A stretch of 64,000 nt of DNA, from positions 3,627,001 to 3,691,000 of the forward strand of contig NZ_JAPDVG010000001.1 of the NCBI RefSeq assembly GCF_026015625.1, written 5' to 3'. The notes under the pieces were generated by a model that was not told the DNA's origin, made no database searches, and saw nothing but the letters and a program-made list of their open reading frames with translations. Both the position numbers and the translations under genes were made by a program. Positions 18,800 through 26,941 of the stretch are shown piece after piece. This DNA comes from Segatella copri (lineage in GTDB: Bacteria > Bacteroidota > Bacteroidia > Bacteroidales > Bacteroidaceae). The stretch's first letter is position 1; the number at the start of each line of letters is the position of its first letter.

Positions 18800-20263
18800 A
18801 TGATCGATAATAAACAACCTAGTGTGCTTGCTTCACTTGACTGGTGGACGATAGGTCTTTATCTGGCACTCCTCATCTTCGGATGGGTGAGCGTCTGTGG
18901 AGCCAGCTATAACTATGGTGACAACGAGATATTCAGTCTGGGTGCCCGCTCGGGTATGCAGATTATATGGATTGGCACATCCATAGCACTGGGATTGGTA
19001 ATCCTGCTGCTTGATGACCGGTTTTACGATACCTTCTCGTATGTCATCTATGGCGTCCTGATACTCTTGCTCTTTGCTACGATATTCAATCCGCATAGCA
19101 TCAAGGGTTCCCACTCCTGGCTGGTGTTGGGACCGCTCCGACTGCAACCGGCTGAGTTTGGTAAGTTTGCTACGGCTCTGGCGGTAGCCAAGTTTATGTC
19201 AAGCTATGGTTTCAGTATGCAGAACCTGAAGCATTTCATGGCAGCCGTAGGCATTATCGTTCTGCCGATGCTCTGCATCGTAGGTCAGCGCGAAACGGGT
19301 TCTGCCTTGGTTTATCTTTCATTCTTCCTCATGCTTTACCGCGAAGGAATGCCGGGTGCCATTCTCTTTACCGGCGTGTCGATGGTGGCTTACTTCGTAG
19401 TGGGTGTGAAGTATGAGAACGTGATGATGTGGGATACCTATACTTCTGTGGGTAAGTTTGTCGTGCTTCTACTGGTGCAGATTTTTACGGCTGGCATGGT
19501 GAACTCCTATACGGGCGACAGGAAACAGGCACTGATGATTCTTGCCTATTCGGTAGGCATTACGCTGCTCTTCGTGCTCTTTTCTACCTATGTCATTCCG
19601 TTCGACATTGTGTGGATCCAGCTCTTCCTGTGTGCTATGCTCATCGGATTCCTGGTTTATCAGGGACTGAGAACCCGGTTCCGGAATTACTTCCTCATCT
19701 CCATCTTTTCGTTGGGAAGTATCGCTTTCTTCTATTCTGCCGATTATGTGTTGAATCATGTGATGGAACCTCATCAGAGAGTGCGTATCAACGTACTGCT
19801 GGGACTGGATGAAGATTTGGCTGGTGCGGGATATAACGTGCATCAGAGTGAGATTGCCATTGGTTCCGGCGGACTTCAGGGAAAAGGTTTCCTCAATGGA
19901 ACGCAGACCAAGCTGAAGTTCGTGCCTGAGCAGGATACAGACTTTATTTTCTGTACGGTAGGCGAGGAGGAAGGTTTCCTCGGCTCGGCAGGCGTGCTGC
20001 TGCTTTTCCTGGCTTTGATATTGCGGTTGATGCATCTGGCTGAGCGGCAACCTTATAAATTCGGGCGTATCTACGGCTATTGTGTCCTGTCGGTATTCCT
20101 CTTCCACCTGTTTATTAATGTGGGAATGGTGCTGGGTTTAACACCGGTTATCGGTATTCCGCTGCCGTTCTTCAGTTATGGTGGCAGTTCGTTATGGGGA
20201 TTCACCATCCTTCTTTTCATCTTCTTGAGAATTGATGCGGGAAGGAACTTAGTGAGAAGTTAA
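18800..20263 (+). CDS. rodA: SEDS peptidoglycan glycosyltransferase RodA
   Basis: 487 aa with about ten membrane helices; longer than E. coli RodA (370) because of extra hydrophobic segments around residues 200-300, as in other Bacteroidetes. SEDS motifs: GSHSWLVLGPLRLQPAEFGK, QRETGSALVYLS, EQDTDFIFCTVGEEEGFLGS and PVIGIPLPFFSYGGSSLWG. It polymerises lipid II for lateral wall growth with PBP2. Last gene of the mre operon; the terminator follows at once. Confidence 0.96.
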   Translation: MIDNKQPSVLASLDWWTIGLYLALLIFGWVSVCGASYNYGDNEIFSLGARSGMQIIWIGTSIALGLVILLLDDRFYDTFSYVIYGVLILLLFATIFNPHSIKGSHSWLVLGPLRLQPAEFGKFATALAVAKFMSSYGFSMQNLKHFMAAVGIIVLPMLCIVGQRETGSALVYLSFFLMLYREGMPGAILFTGVSMVAYFVVGVKYENVMMWDTYTSVGKFVVLLLVQIFTAGMVNSYTGDRKQALMILAYSVGITLLFVLFSTYVIPFDIVWIQLFLCAMLIGFLVYQGLRTRFRNYFLISIFSLGSIAFFYSADYVLNHVMEPHQRVRINVLLGLDEDLAGAGYNVHQSEIAIGSGGLQGKGFLNGTQTKLKFVPEQDTDFIFCTVGEEEGFLGSAGVLLLFLALILRLMHLAERQPYKFGRIYGYCVLSVFLFHLFINVGMVLGLTPVIGIPLPFFSYGGSSLWGFTILLFIFLRIDAGRNLVRS

Positions 20264-20310
20264 AAAAAAAGAGTGAACAGATTGTTGATGAATCTGTTCA
20301 CTCTTTTTTT
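20262..20310. terminator. Bidirectional terminator between rodA and gldH
   Basis: Perfect 13-bp stem GAGTGAACAGATT (20271-20283) with AATCTGTTCACTC (20291-20303), 7-nt loop, A-run on the left and T7 on the right. The gldH stop codon touches its edge. Confidence 0.92.
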
Positions 20311-20791
20311 ATTGTATCTTTGAAATCTTGATGCCGATGTCACTCACACCGGGCAGGATTTCTCTTTTCATATCATGTCTGATGGCTACGTGTATGGAAT
20401 CGCCCTGATGCATCTGATAGATGTTGATAGGGAAGTTATACTGATAGTAGCTGATACCCTGTCCTTTGCTCACGCCGTTTTTGTCAATCAGCTGGCAGTT
20501 TACCGTATCTATCTTGCATTCGCCAGGTATCTTTCTGTTTCGGTGATAAACCGTCTGTTCTACGATGAGCGTAAGTCCCATGAATGGGTAGGCACCTGTA
20601 ATGCGAAGTCCCAGGCTTTGTTTGTAATGCCCGGGCTCGAGTAGAGGTGATACTTCGAATGATAGGGTGTCGTTCTTCTCCCATCCTGCAATCGGTGTAT
20701 GGGCATACTCATCGTATACGGTCGAACCGCTGCAGGCAGAGAGAATGTGAACGATCGCTGTCAAAACGATGAAATAAACAGTCTTTTTCAT
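20309..20791 (-). CDS. gldH: Gliding motility/T9SS lipoprotein GldH
   Basis: 160 aa. Lipobox LSACS (Cys at about 20), then a beta-rich domain with PFMGLTLIVEQTVYHRN, DTVNCQLIDKNG and GQGISYYQYNFPINIYQMHQG, matching the GldH family in length and arrangement. GldH is an envelope lipoprotein needed for gliding and type IX secretion in flavobacteria; in non-gliding Prevotella it presumably serves secretion. 20 bp downstream of the ricT-like gene. Confidence 0.9.
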   Translation of the reverse strand: MKKTVYFIVLTAIVHILSACSGSTVYDEYAHTPIAGWEKNDTLSFEVSPLLEPGHYKQSLGLRITGAYPFMGLTLIVEQTVYHRNRKIPGECKIDTVNCQLIDKNGVSKGQGISYYQYNFPINIYQMHQGDSIHVAIRHDMKREILPGVSDIGIKISKIQ

Positions 20792-20811
20792 CTTTTTCTA
20801 GCTCCTATTCT

Positions 20812-22176
20812 TTATTCTTGTGGGGCGTTGTTGCCTTGCGGCTTGTTTCCACCCTGCGGCTTGTTGCCATTCTGCGGCTTGTTGCCCTTGTTAGGTCGTC
20901 TGTCGTTTCTTGGCTGGCGGTTGTCACCCTTAGGATGATTGCCCTGATTACGGTTGTCGCGGCGCTGGTTGTTTGGCTTGCCTTCATTCTTCTGAGGTTT
21001 GTTGTCGCCATTCTGCGCGCGGTTCTCGTTCTTCTGAGGCTTGTTGTCTCCCTCCTGCTGACGAGGTCCCTTATTCTTATTGTTCTTCTTCTTCTTTTTC
21101 TTAGCCTTGTCAAAGCGGCTCAAATCAGCTTCGGCAAGCAGGTCGACTGGCTTGGCTACAGGTTTTGCCTTACCGTCTTCCAGCAGACTCAATGGCTTCT
21201 CGCCCTGACGGTTCATTTCGATGATAGCCTTGGCACGCTCGATGCTGATGGTTTCGAGGTTGGAAGCAAGGTTCTTGTCAGAAGAGTAGGTGATAAGACC
21301 TGCCAGGATATCCACCTTGAACTGATGGAAATCACCGTCGGCAGTCTGCAGTACGGCATCCTTAGGAGGTAACTTTCTGCTAGCCTCTACATAGCTGTCT
21401 ACCTCGTAGTTGAGACAGCACTTCAGTTTGGCGCACATACCGGCAAGTTTCTGAGGATTCAGAGAGATGTCCTGGTAGCGTGCTGCATTGGTGCTAACGC
21501 TGATGAAGTTCTTCATCCAGGTAGCGCAGCAGAGTTCTCTGCCGCAAGGACCCGTTCCACCGATGCGGCCTGCTTCCTGTCGTGCACCGATCTGTTTCAT
21601 CTCAATGCGCACATGGAAGGTATCGGCAAGAACCTTGATGAGCTGGCGGAAGTCCACACGTTCGTCAGCGATGTAATAGAAGATAGCCTTGTTGCCGTCT
21701 CCCTGATATTCTACATCACCTATTTTCATCTTCAGTCCGAGATCTTTGGCAATCTGGCGGCTCTGGATCATGGTGCCGTGTTCACGGCTCTTAGCCTCCT
21801 TGCATTTGTCAAGATCCACCTGCTTGGCGATACGGTAGATACGCTTGATATCATCCTGCGACTTGAGGTTTGCCTTCTTAATCTGGAGTTTTACCAGTCT
21901 TCCGGTCAGCGTAACCACACCGATGTCGTGACCCGGGTTAGCCTCTACCGCCACTATATCGCCCTTCTTCAGGTCGAGGTTATTCACATTATGGTAATAT
22001 CCCTTACGGGTATTCTTGAACTGTACCTCCACGAGGTCAGTACTTTCAGCATTGCCGGGTAGATCGGCAAGCCAGTCGTATGTGTTGAGCTGTCTGTCCT
22101 GTCTTCCTACGCCCTTAGCGCACAGACCACGGTCGCAGCCGTTACACATCCTGAATTTCATATTTTTGTAATCCAC
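20812..22176 (-). CDS. RicT/YaaT-like PSP1-domain protein with repetitive tail
   Basis: 454 aa. Residues about 1-330 match the PSP1 C-terminal/RicT family: Cys-rich start CNGCDRGLCAKGVG, EANPGHDIGVVTLTG, IGGTGPCGRELCCATWM and KLAGMCAKLKCCLNYE. In Bacillus RicT works with RicA/RicF and RNase Y in RNA processing via Fe-S clusters. The last 100 residues are a disordered, basic Asn/Lys/Pro/Gln/Gly tail with repeated NKPQGG-type units, encoded by 18-bp DNA repeats near 20831-20890. Such tails often bind RNA. Bacteroidetes homologues often lie beside gldH and holB, as here. Confidence 0.88.
   Translation of the reverse strand: MDYKNMKFRMCNGCDRGLCAKGVGRQDRQLNTYDWLADLPGNAESTDLVEVQFKNTRKGYYHNVNNLDLKKGDIVAVEANPGHDIGVVTLTGRLVKLQIKKANLKSQDDIKRIYRIAKQVDLDKCKEAKSREHGTMIQSRQIAKDLGLKMKIGDVEYQGDGNKAIFYYIADERVDFRQLIKVLADTFHVRIEMKQIGARQEAGRIGGTGPCGRELCCATWMKNFISVSTNAARYQDISLNPQKLAGMCAKLKCCLNYEVDSYVEASRKLPPKDAVLQTADGDFHQFKVDILAGLITYSSDKNLASNLETISIERAKAIIEMNRQGEKPLSLLEDGKAKPVAKPVDLLAEADLSRFDKAKKKKKKNNKNKGPRQQEGDNKPQKNENRAQNGDNKPQKNEGKPNNQRRDNRNQGNHPKGDNRQPRNDRRPNKGNKPQNGNKPQGGNKPQGNNAPQE
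20831..20890. repeat. 18-bp tandem repeat in the ricT-like gene tail
   Basis: About three copies of an 18-bp unit with core CTGCGGCTTGTTGCC encode NKPQ-type repeats (minus strand). Expansion or contraction would keep the reading frame. Confidence 0.7.
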
Positions 22177-22263
22177 GATAATCTAATTTATATTGTATAA
22201 TTTATAATGTACAATGAATAATGACCGGCATCTGCCCCGTTATTCATTTGAATTCTTCACTCT
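22177..22263. other. Short repeat-rich spacer between ricT-like and holB
   Basis: 87 bp with degenerate AT-rich repeats (AATTTATA, AATGTACAATGAATAATGA) and a TTCACTCTTCACTT heptamer pair running into the 3' end of holB, so that the holB stop codon lies inside the repeat. Confidence 0.45.
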
Positions 22264-23376
22264 TCACTTCCTTAAAAGGAGAACGATGATTTTGAGCGCC
22301 ATATCGAAGAAAACGATTTTGGCATTGGCATTTTGCGAAATCATGCGTTTGCTGTCTTCGAAGAGGTTGGAGATGTCAATGATGTTTGCCTCGTTGATGA
22401 AGCGGGCAAAGTTCTTGGCAAAGTTCTCCTCATCCTGCGTCATGTAGCTCAGTTCCGGATTCCGGAAGTTGTACATAAAACTTTCTCTGAGCATGTGCAT
22501 GAAGTAGTCGAGCATGCGTTTCTGCTTTTCTCTTCCGAAGGTTGCTATCACATCGGTCCACTTCTTGAGGTCACCTATCTTGCGCATGTAAGCCAGTCGC
22601 ATCAGCATGATGAACATGTCGAGATGCTGCCGGTTTTCGTTTCCTGCATCCAGTTCTTCGAGTGCGAGGTTCCAGTTGCCGTTGGCGATACGGGCTATGC
22701 GGTGTGCCATGTCTGGCTCCAGCGCTCTCCGTTCTATCAGCGCTTTTTCCATCTCAGCGGTTTCTATCTTCTTGAAGTCGATACGCTGCGTACGGCTTCT
22801 GATGGTTTCGAGCAGCAGTTCCGGATTCTCGCTTACCAGCAGGAATAGCGTCTGGCGTGGCGGTTCCTCCAGCAGTTTCAGTATCTTGTTGGCACTCTGT
22901 ATGTTCATACGTTCCGGGAGCCATATCAGACTTATCTTATATCCGCCCTGACTCGACATCATCATCAGTTCGTGAGAGATGGCATCGGTTTCTTCGGCAG
23001 TGATGATAGCCTGTTTGTTATAGTCGACATCCGTCTTGCCCATCTTCAGCATCCAGTCGCTAATCTGGATGTAGGGACCTTTAGAAAGCAGCAGCTCTCT
23101 CCATTCCTTGATGAAGTCGAGGCTCACCGGTTTGTGCTCGCTGCCCATATTGGCGGTCTTGATGGTAGGAAAGGTGAAGTGGAGGTCCGGATGTTCCCAT
23201 TTCCTGAGCATCGGTGAATCGCCCAGAAGATAGCTGGCAAAAGCCAGTGCCATCGCCAGTTTGCCGCAGCCCTGCGGGCCGCAGAACATCAGCGCATGGG
23301 GCAAACGGTTCTCCTGAACCATCTCCATGAGACGGTTCCATACTTCTTGCTGACCTATAACTTCATTTCTTTGCAT
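22264..23376 (-). CDS. holB: DNA polymerase III delta' subunit
   Basis: 370 aa. AAA+ clamp-loader fold: Walker A region FCGPQGCGKLAMALAFA, SRC-like ENPELLLETIRSRTQRIDF and KLLEEPPRQTLFLLVSE. The Walker A Lys is kept but Leu replaces the usual Ser/Thr after it, fitting the non-hydrolysing delta' role. It loads the sliding clamp with gamma/tau and delta. Start ATG at 23376 abuts the metF stop codon, so metF-holB are coupled. Confidence 0.92.
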   Translation of the reverse strand: MQRNEVIGQQEVWNRLMEMVQENRLPHALMFCGPQGCGKLAMALAFASYLLGDSPMLRKWEHPDLHFTFPTIKTANMGSEHKPVSLDFIKEWRELLLSKGPYIQISDWMLKMGKTDVDYNKQAIITAEETDAISHELMMMSSQGGYKISLIWLPERMNIQSANKILKLLEEPPRQTLFLLVSENPELLLETIRSRTQRIDFKKIETAEMEKALIERRALEPDMAHRIARIANGNWNLALEELDAGNENRQHLDMFIMLMRLAYMRKIGDLKKWTDVIATFGREKQKRMLDYFMHMLRESFMYNFRNPELSYMTQDEENFAKNFARFINEANIIDISNLFEDSKRMISQNANAKIVFFDMALKIIVLLLRK

Positions 23377-24333
23377 TTAAAACAGAATTTTTGCTATTTG
23401 CTTGACGCTGTCTACAGCCGATACGGTGAAGAAGTGAACATTGTTGTAACCATGTTCGAAAAGATCTTGCACCTGAGCGGTAGTCCACTCGATACCGAGC
23501 TGCTTGGCATCTTCGTCAGTTTTACATTTCAATACCTCCTGTGCGAGTTCTTCAGGAATATCGCAGTGGAAGGTTTTCGGCACTACAGTGAGCTGGCTCA
23601 ACTTGGCGAAAGGCTTGATGGCAGGAATGATAGGAATGGTTACGCCTATCTGCCGAGCCTTTTCAACGAAAGCATAGAACTTCTCGTTGTCGTAGAAGAG
23701 CTGGGTAACGGCATACGCTGCGCCCAACTGTTGTTTCTCCAGCAGATGCTGCATATCCATTTCGAGGTTTGGCGCCTCTTCATGTTTCTCCGGATAGCAG
23801 GCTACACCGCAGCAGAACTTGTCGCCCGGGTGCTTGATGGGAGTGCCGTCAAAGAAGAAACCGTCATTAAACTGATTCACCTGCTTCAGGAGGTCGGTGG
23901 CATGTGCATGACCGTTCTCGGTTGGTGTAAACTGCCGGTCTTCTTTCGCCTTGTCTCCTCGCAGAACGAGAATGTTGCTGATGCCCAGAAACTGGAGGTC
24001 GAGCAGTTCGTACTCGATGTCTTCCTTCGTAGCACCGCTGCAGATAATATGAGGGATGACAGGTATGTCGTACTTGTTCTGTATAGCGCCTGCGATGGCC
24101 ACAGTGCCCGGGCGGCGGCGCACACGCTGGCGAGTGAGGAGACCGTTTTCCAGTTCCTTGTATACATACTCGCTATGGTGCGTAGTGATGTTGATAAAGC
24201 GAGGACCAAACTCGCTCAGCGCATCGATGGTACGGAAGAGCGCTGCTGTTCCGTTACCTTTGAGCGGAGGTAAAACCTCGAACGAAAAGCCTCGCTTATC
24301 GCCCTGCTGATGTAGAAAATCTGCTATGTTCAT
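23377..24333 (-). CDS. metF: Methylenetetrahydrofolate reductase
   Basis: 318 aa, TIM barrel. Motifs: GFSFEVLPPLKGNG near the N-terminus (FAD and folate site Glu), FINITTHHSEYVYK, PHIICSGATKEDIEYEL, LVLRGDKAK and VTQLFYDNEKF. It reduces 5,10-methylene-THF to 5-methyl-THF for methionine synthesis. A TAAATTTG -7-like box lies on the minus strand at 24369-24376. It heads a set metF-holB-ricT-like-gldH on the minus strand. Confidence 0.96.
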   Translation of the reverse strand: MNIADFLHQQGDKRGFSFEVLPPLKGNGTAALFRTIDALSEFGPRFINITTHHSEYVYKELENGLLTRQRVRRRPGTVAIAGAIQNKYDIPVIPHIICSGATKEDIEYELLDLQFLGISNILVLRGDKAKEDRQFTPTENGHAHATDLLKQVNQFNDGFFFDGTPIKHPGDKFCCGVACYPEKHEEAPNLEMDMQHLLEKQQLGAAYAVTQLFYDNEKFYAFVEKARQIGVTIPIIPAIKPFAKLSQLTVVPKTFHCDIPEELAQEVLKCKTDEDAKQLGIEWTTAQVQDLFEHGYNNVHFFTVSAVDSVKQIAKILF

Positions 24334-24539
24334 ATTACCTAAATTCTATGTTTCTTCTTATTTTGGTGCAAATTTACAAAAAAAATAGGGGAAAACCGCA
24401 TGTTGAACGTAATATTTATAAAGAAAAAACGTATATTATTAGGTGGAGATTGATTTTTGGCATGAAAAAAGAAGATTTCCTGCCGGTAAATGCTACGCTA
24501 TTCTACAGAAAAGTGATTAAAATTTAAACCTAAAAAATA

Positions 24540-25991
24540 ATGGAACAAAAACAAACAGGCTCTAGAGCCTATCTTATTTCAATTGTGATGGTAGCCGTTT
24601 TGGGCGGCTTGCTTTTCGGTTATGATACCGCGGTAATCTCGGGAGCCGAGAAGGGTTTGCAGGCATTCTTCATGGGTGCTGAGGATTTCACCTATACCGA
24701 TTTCTGGCATGGATTCACTTCTTCCAGTGCTCTGATTGGTTGTATCATCGGTTCGGCGCTTTCGGGTGTGCTGGCTTCTAACTGGGGCCGTAAGCGTTCG
24801 CTGATCTTTGCGGGTGTGATGTTCTTCATCTCTGCATGGGGATCTATGTGTCCTGAGTCTTTGGTGTTGCCAAAGGGCGAACCTAATCTTACGCTTCTCA
24901 TCGTGTTCAACCTCTACCGTGTGATTGGCGGTATCGGTGTGGGTCTGGCATCTGCTGTATGTCCGATGTATATCGGTGAGATTGCGCCTAGTAACATCCG
25001 TGGTATGTTGGTCAGCTGGAACCAGTTTGCCATCATCTTCGGTCAGCTGGTGGTTTATTTCGTCAACTTCTTCATTCTTGGCGATCATATTGCTCCTGCT
25101 ATCCAGAGTGTGGGCAACGGTATGAACCAGATTCTGAATGGTGGCGAGGCTGCCTGGGCTATCGAAACCGGATGGCGCTATATGTTTGGTTCTGAGATGG
25201 TTCCTGCGGGTTTGTTTGCTCTGCTTATCTGCTTTGTTCCTGAGACTCCCCGTTATCTTGCCATGGTTGGTCAGGATGCGAAGGCTGAGCGTATCCTGGC
25301 TCGCATCAATGGTGCTGAGGAGGCTAAGAAGATTTTGGATGACATCAAGAATACGGTTACTGAGAAGAAGGAGAAACTGCTTACTTACGGTGTGCTCTGT
25401 ATCTTCGTAGGTGTGATGCTCTCTGTATTCCAGCAGGCTGTAGGTATCAATGCCGTGCTCTATTATGCTCCTCGTATCTATGATGCTATGGGCTTTGACA
25501 ATCCGATGGTATTGACCGTATTCAATGGTATCGTGAACCTCGGTTTCACCTGTGTAGCCATCTTTACGGTAGAGAAGTTGGGACGTAAGCCTTTGCTCAT
25601 TACCGGTTCTCTGGGCATGGCATTGGGTGCCATCGGTGTAGCCATCACCTTCGGTAATCCTAATCTGCAGTTGTTGTGCATGGTATCCATCATGGTTTAC
25701 TCTGCATCATTCATGTTCTCTTGGGGACCAATCTGCTGGGTACTTATCGCCGAGGTATTCCCTAATACGATTCGTGGTGCTGCTGTAGCGATTGCCGTAG
25801 CCTTCCAGTGGATTTTCAACTGGATTGTTTCTACCTCTTTCGTTCCGATGGCTAACAGCCTGGGCTATTGGTTCACCTATGGCCTGTATGGTGTTATCTG
25901 TATCCTCGCTGCCATCTTTGTATGGAAGCTCGTTCCTGAGACCAAGGGTAAGACACTGGAGGATATGACCAAGCTTTGGAAGAAAAACTAA
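24540..25991 (+). CDS. xylE: MFS sugar/H+ symporter (XylE-like)
   Basis: 483 aa, twelve predicted helices. Sugar-porter signatures: GGLLFGYDTAVISG in TM1, NWGRKRSLI after TM2, GIGVGLASAVCPMYIGEIAPS, PETPRYL, QQAVGINAVLYYAPRIY and VPETKGKTLEDM at the C-terminus. It brings in xylose, or a related hexose, with protons. No catabolic genes adjoin it, so the substrate is inferred from similarity only. Monocistronic, with a strong terminator. Upstream lies an AT-rich region with ACGTATATTA-type repeats (24413-24440), possibly a regulator site. Confidence 0.9.
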   Translation: MEQKQTGSRAYLISIVMVAVLGGLLFGYDTAVISGAEKGLQAFFMGAEDFTYTDFWHGFTSSSALIGCIIGSALSGVLASNWGRKRSLIFAGVMFFISAWGSMCPESLVLPKGEPNLTLLIVFNLYRVIGGIGVGLASAVCPMYIGEIAPSNIRGMLVSWNQFAIIFGQLVVYFVNFFILGDHIAPAIQSVGNGMNQILNGGEAAWAIETGWRYMFGSEMVPAGLFALLICFVPETPRYLAMVGQDAKAERILARINGAEEAKKILDDIKNTVTEKKEKLLTYGVLCIFVGVMLSVFQQAVGINAVLYYAPRIYDAMGFDNPMVLTVFNGIVNLGFTCVAIFTVEKLGRKPLLITGSLGMALGAIGVAITFGNPNLQLLCMVSIMVYSASFMFSWGPICWVLIAEVFPNTIRGAAVAIAVAFQWIFNWIVSTSFVPMANSLGYWFTYGLYGVICILAAIFVWKLVPETKGKTLEDMTKLWKKN

Positions 25992-26015
25992 GTTCTTATT
26001 CTGTGAAATATCAAG

Positions 26016-26055
26016 ACCGCCAGGCGTAGAAAGAAACGCCTGGCGGTTTTTCTTT
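26016..26055 (+). terminator. xylE terminator
   Basis: 12-bp stem ACCGCCAGGCGT/ACGCCTGGCGGT (26016-26046) and TTTTTCTTT. Confidence 0.92.
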
Positions 26056-26123
26056 ATGCCCCCGGCTCGTCAGCTTAATCCATACCATGATATGATTTAA
26101 TTTTTCCATTTTCGTTTTTCTCT

Positions 26124-26171
26124 TTAAATTGTTAGTGGCCTACCGATTGGGGCAAGCTTGGTGTCCTTCAT
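26124..26171 (-). CDS. Possible 15-residue peptide in a convergent transcript
   Basis: ATG at 26171 gives MKDTKLAPIGRPLTI and a stop at 26124. It lies about 30 nt after a predicted start site driven by the promoter at 26208-26239, just behind a hairpin (GGAGAAT/ATTCTCC, 26177-26193). There is no Shine-Dalgarno, which is normal in this phylum. It may be chance; only the promoter context makes it worth listing. Confidence 0.25.
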   Translation of the reverse strand: MKDTKLAPIGRPLTI

Positions 26172-26207
26172 CGGGAGGAGAATCACATTCTCCGCGCTTT
26201 CATGATG

Positions 26208-26239
26208 CAAAAGTAATCTTTATTTCAGACTTATGCAAT
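26208..26239 (-). promoter_or_regulatory. Orphan promoter facing the xylE 3' end
   Basis: Minus strand ATTG (complement of 26236-26239), 20 bp, TACTTTTG (complement of 26208-26215). No annotated gene lies downstream before xylE's terminator, so it would make an unassigned RNA antisense to that region. Confidence 0.5.
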
Positions 26240-26421
26240 TTTTTGAAGAGAAAAAATGCATTTTAATGGCTGATTTGTTGAAAAAAAATCTTTTTCCTCA
26301 CGTATTACGTATAATGTAAAAAATGTAAACGTATATATATAATATACTTGGTATAATGTAGGGAAGAAAAATTAACACCTAACTATCTGATATTCAATAT
26401 CTTGTATTTTTAAGATTCGCC

Positions 26422-26525
26422 CTGGTAGTCATTGGGGCATATCAGAAGGCACATGATTGGCTCTGATGGTACCTATTATTGGCCCTGGTAGTCATCAAAA
26501 AAGGATAATTCTCTCTGGTAGTCAT
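26422..26525 (+). repeat. Three dispersed copies of CTGGTAGTCAT
   Basis: CTGGTAGTCAT at 26422-26432, 26485-26495 and 26515-26525, two preceded by GCC. Spacings are 63 and 30 bp. Not regular enough for CRISPR. Confidence 0.6.
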
Positions 26526-26656
26526 TGCCCACCCAAATGAGGTAAACAAACGATGTTCTTCCGTTTACCAACTGATGTGGCTGCGTCGGGTTAAGGATAT
26601 GGCTGAACTGGGTTACGCAGACGGCTGGATTCGCTTACTCAGACGGCTGGACTCGC

Positions 26657-26766
26657 TGATTGAGCCACTTGAGTAATCTGACAAAGCCACTTGAGTAAGC
26701 TGATTGAGCCACTTGAGTAAGTTAACTGAGCCACTTGAGTAAGTTAACTGAGCCACTTGAATATTC
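26657..26766 (+). repeat. Five tandem copies of a 22-bp repeat
   Basis: Units at 26657, 26679, 26701, 26723 and 26745 share the core GAGCCACTTGAGTAA (first G variable in unit 2), separated by TC/TGAC/TTAACT variants. Just upstream, GACGGCTGGA occurs twice (26640-26650 area), a second short repeat. Confidence 0.85.
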
Positions 26767-26868
26767 TGCAGCATACGCTTGCGTGCAAAAGTATACATAA
26801 TTGAGCCAAATAGAGCACAACTGGTACTTATCGTACCAAAGTGGACAAGTGGGGCACCGCCGATGTTG

Positions 26869-26876
26869 TATCTTTG
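26869..26876 (+). promoter_or_regulatory. -7 element of the HU-HIG gene
   Basis: TATCTTTG matches TAnnTTTG, about 65 bp before the ATG at 26942. No clear TTTG -33 box was found at the proper distance. Confidence 0.5.
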
Positions 26877-26941
26877 TATCAGCATTCGGGAAGAGACCGG
26901 TGCACAACATGATTATTCACAATTTTAAAATTTTATGTATT

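Larger units (their letters stand above)
26056..26941. other. Long non-coding, repeat-rich region
   Basis: About 890 bp with no convincing protein gene. From the left it holds a convergent minus-strand promoter with a hairpin and a 15-codon ORF, an AT-rich stretch (26220-26410), three copies of CTGGTAGTCAT (26422-26525), a twofold GACGGCTGGA repeat and five 22-bp tandem repeats (26657-26766), and the promoter of the HU-HIG gene. Confidence 0.65.

Noticed and set aside
24510..25991. Riboswitch in front of xylE or metF
   Set aside because: The 206-bp gap shows no SAM- or sugar-linked consensus that I can recognise.
26124..26215. Signal recognition particle or 6S RNA
   Set aside because: The conserved SRP loop sequence and the 6S long open helix are not present.
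26657..26766. Possible CRISPR array
   Set aside because: Units are contiguous 22-mers without unique spacers, and no cas genes are present.
26613..26885. Minus-strand ORF with repeated YSSGS-type segments
   Set aside because: It is the translation of the 22-bp non-coding tandem repeats; no homology or promoter.
26801..26941. N-terminal extension of the HU-HIG gene
   Set aside because: Begins upstream of the -7 box and shows no family similarity; the ATG at 26942 fits the family start.
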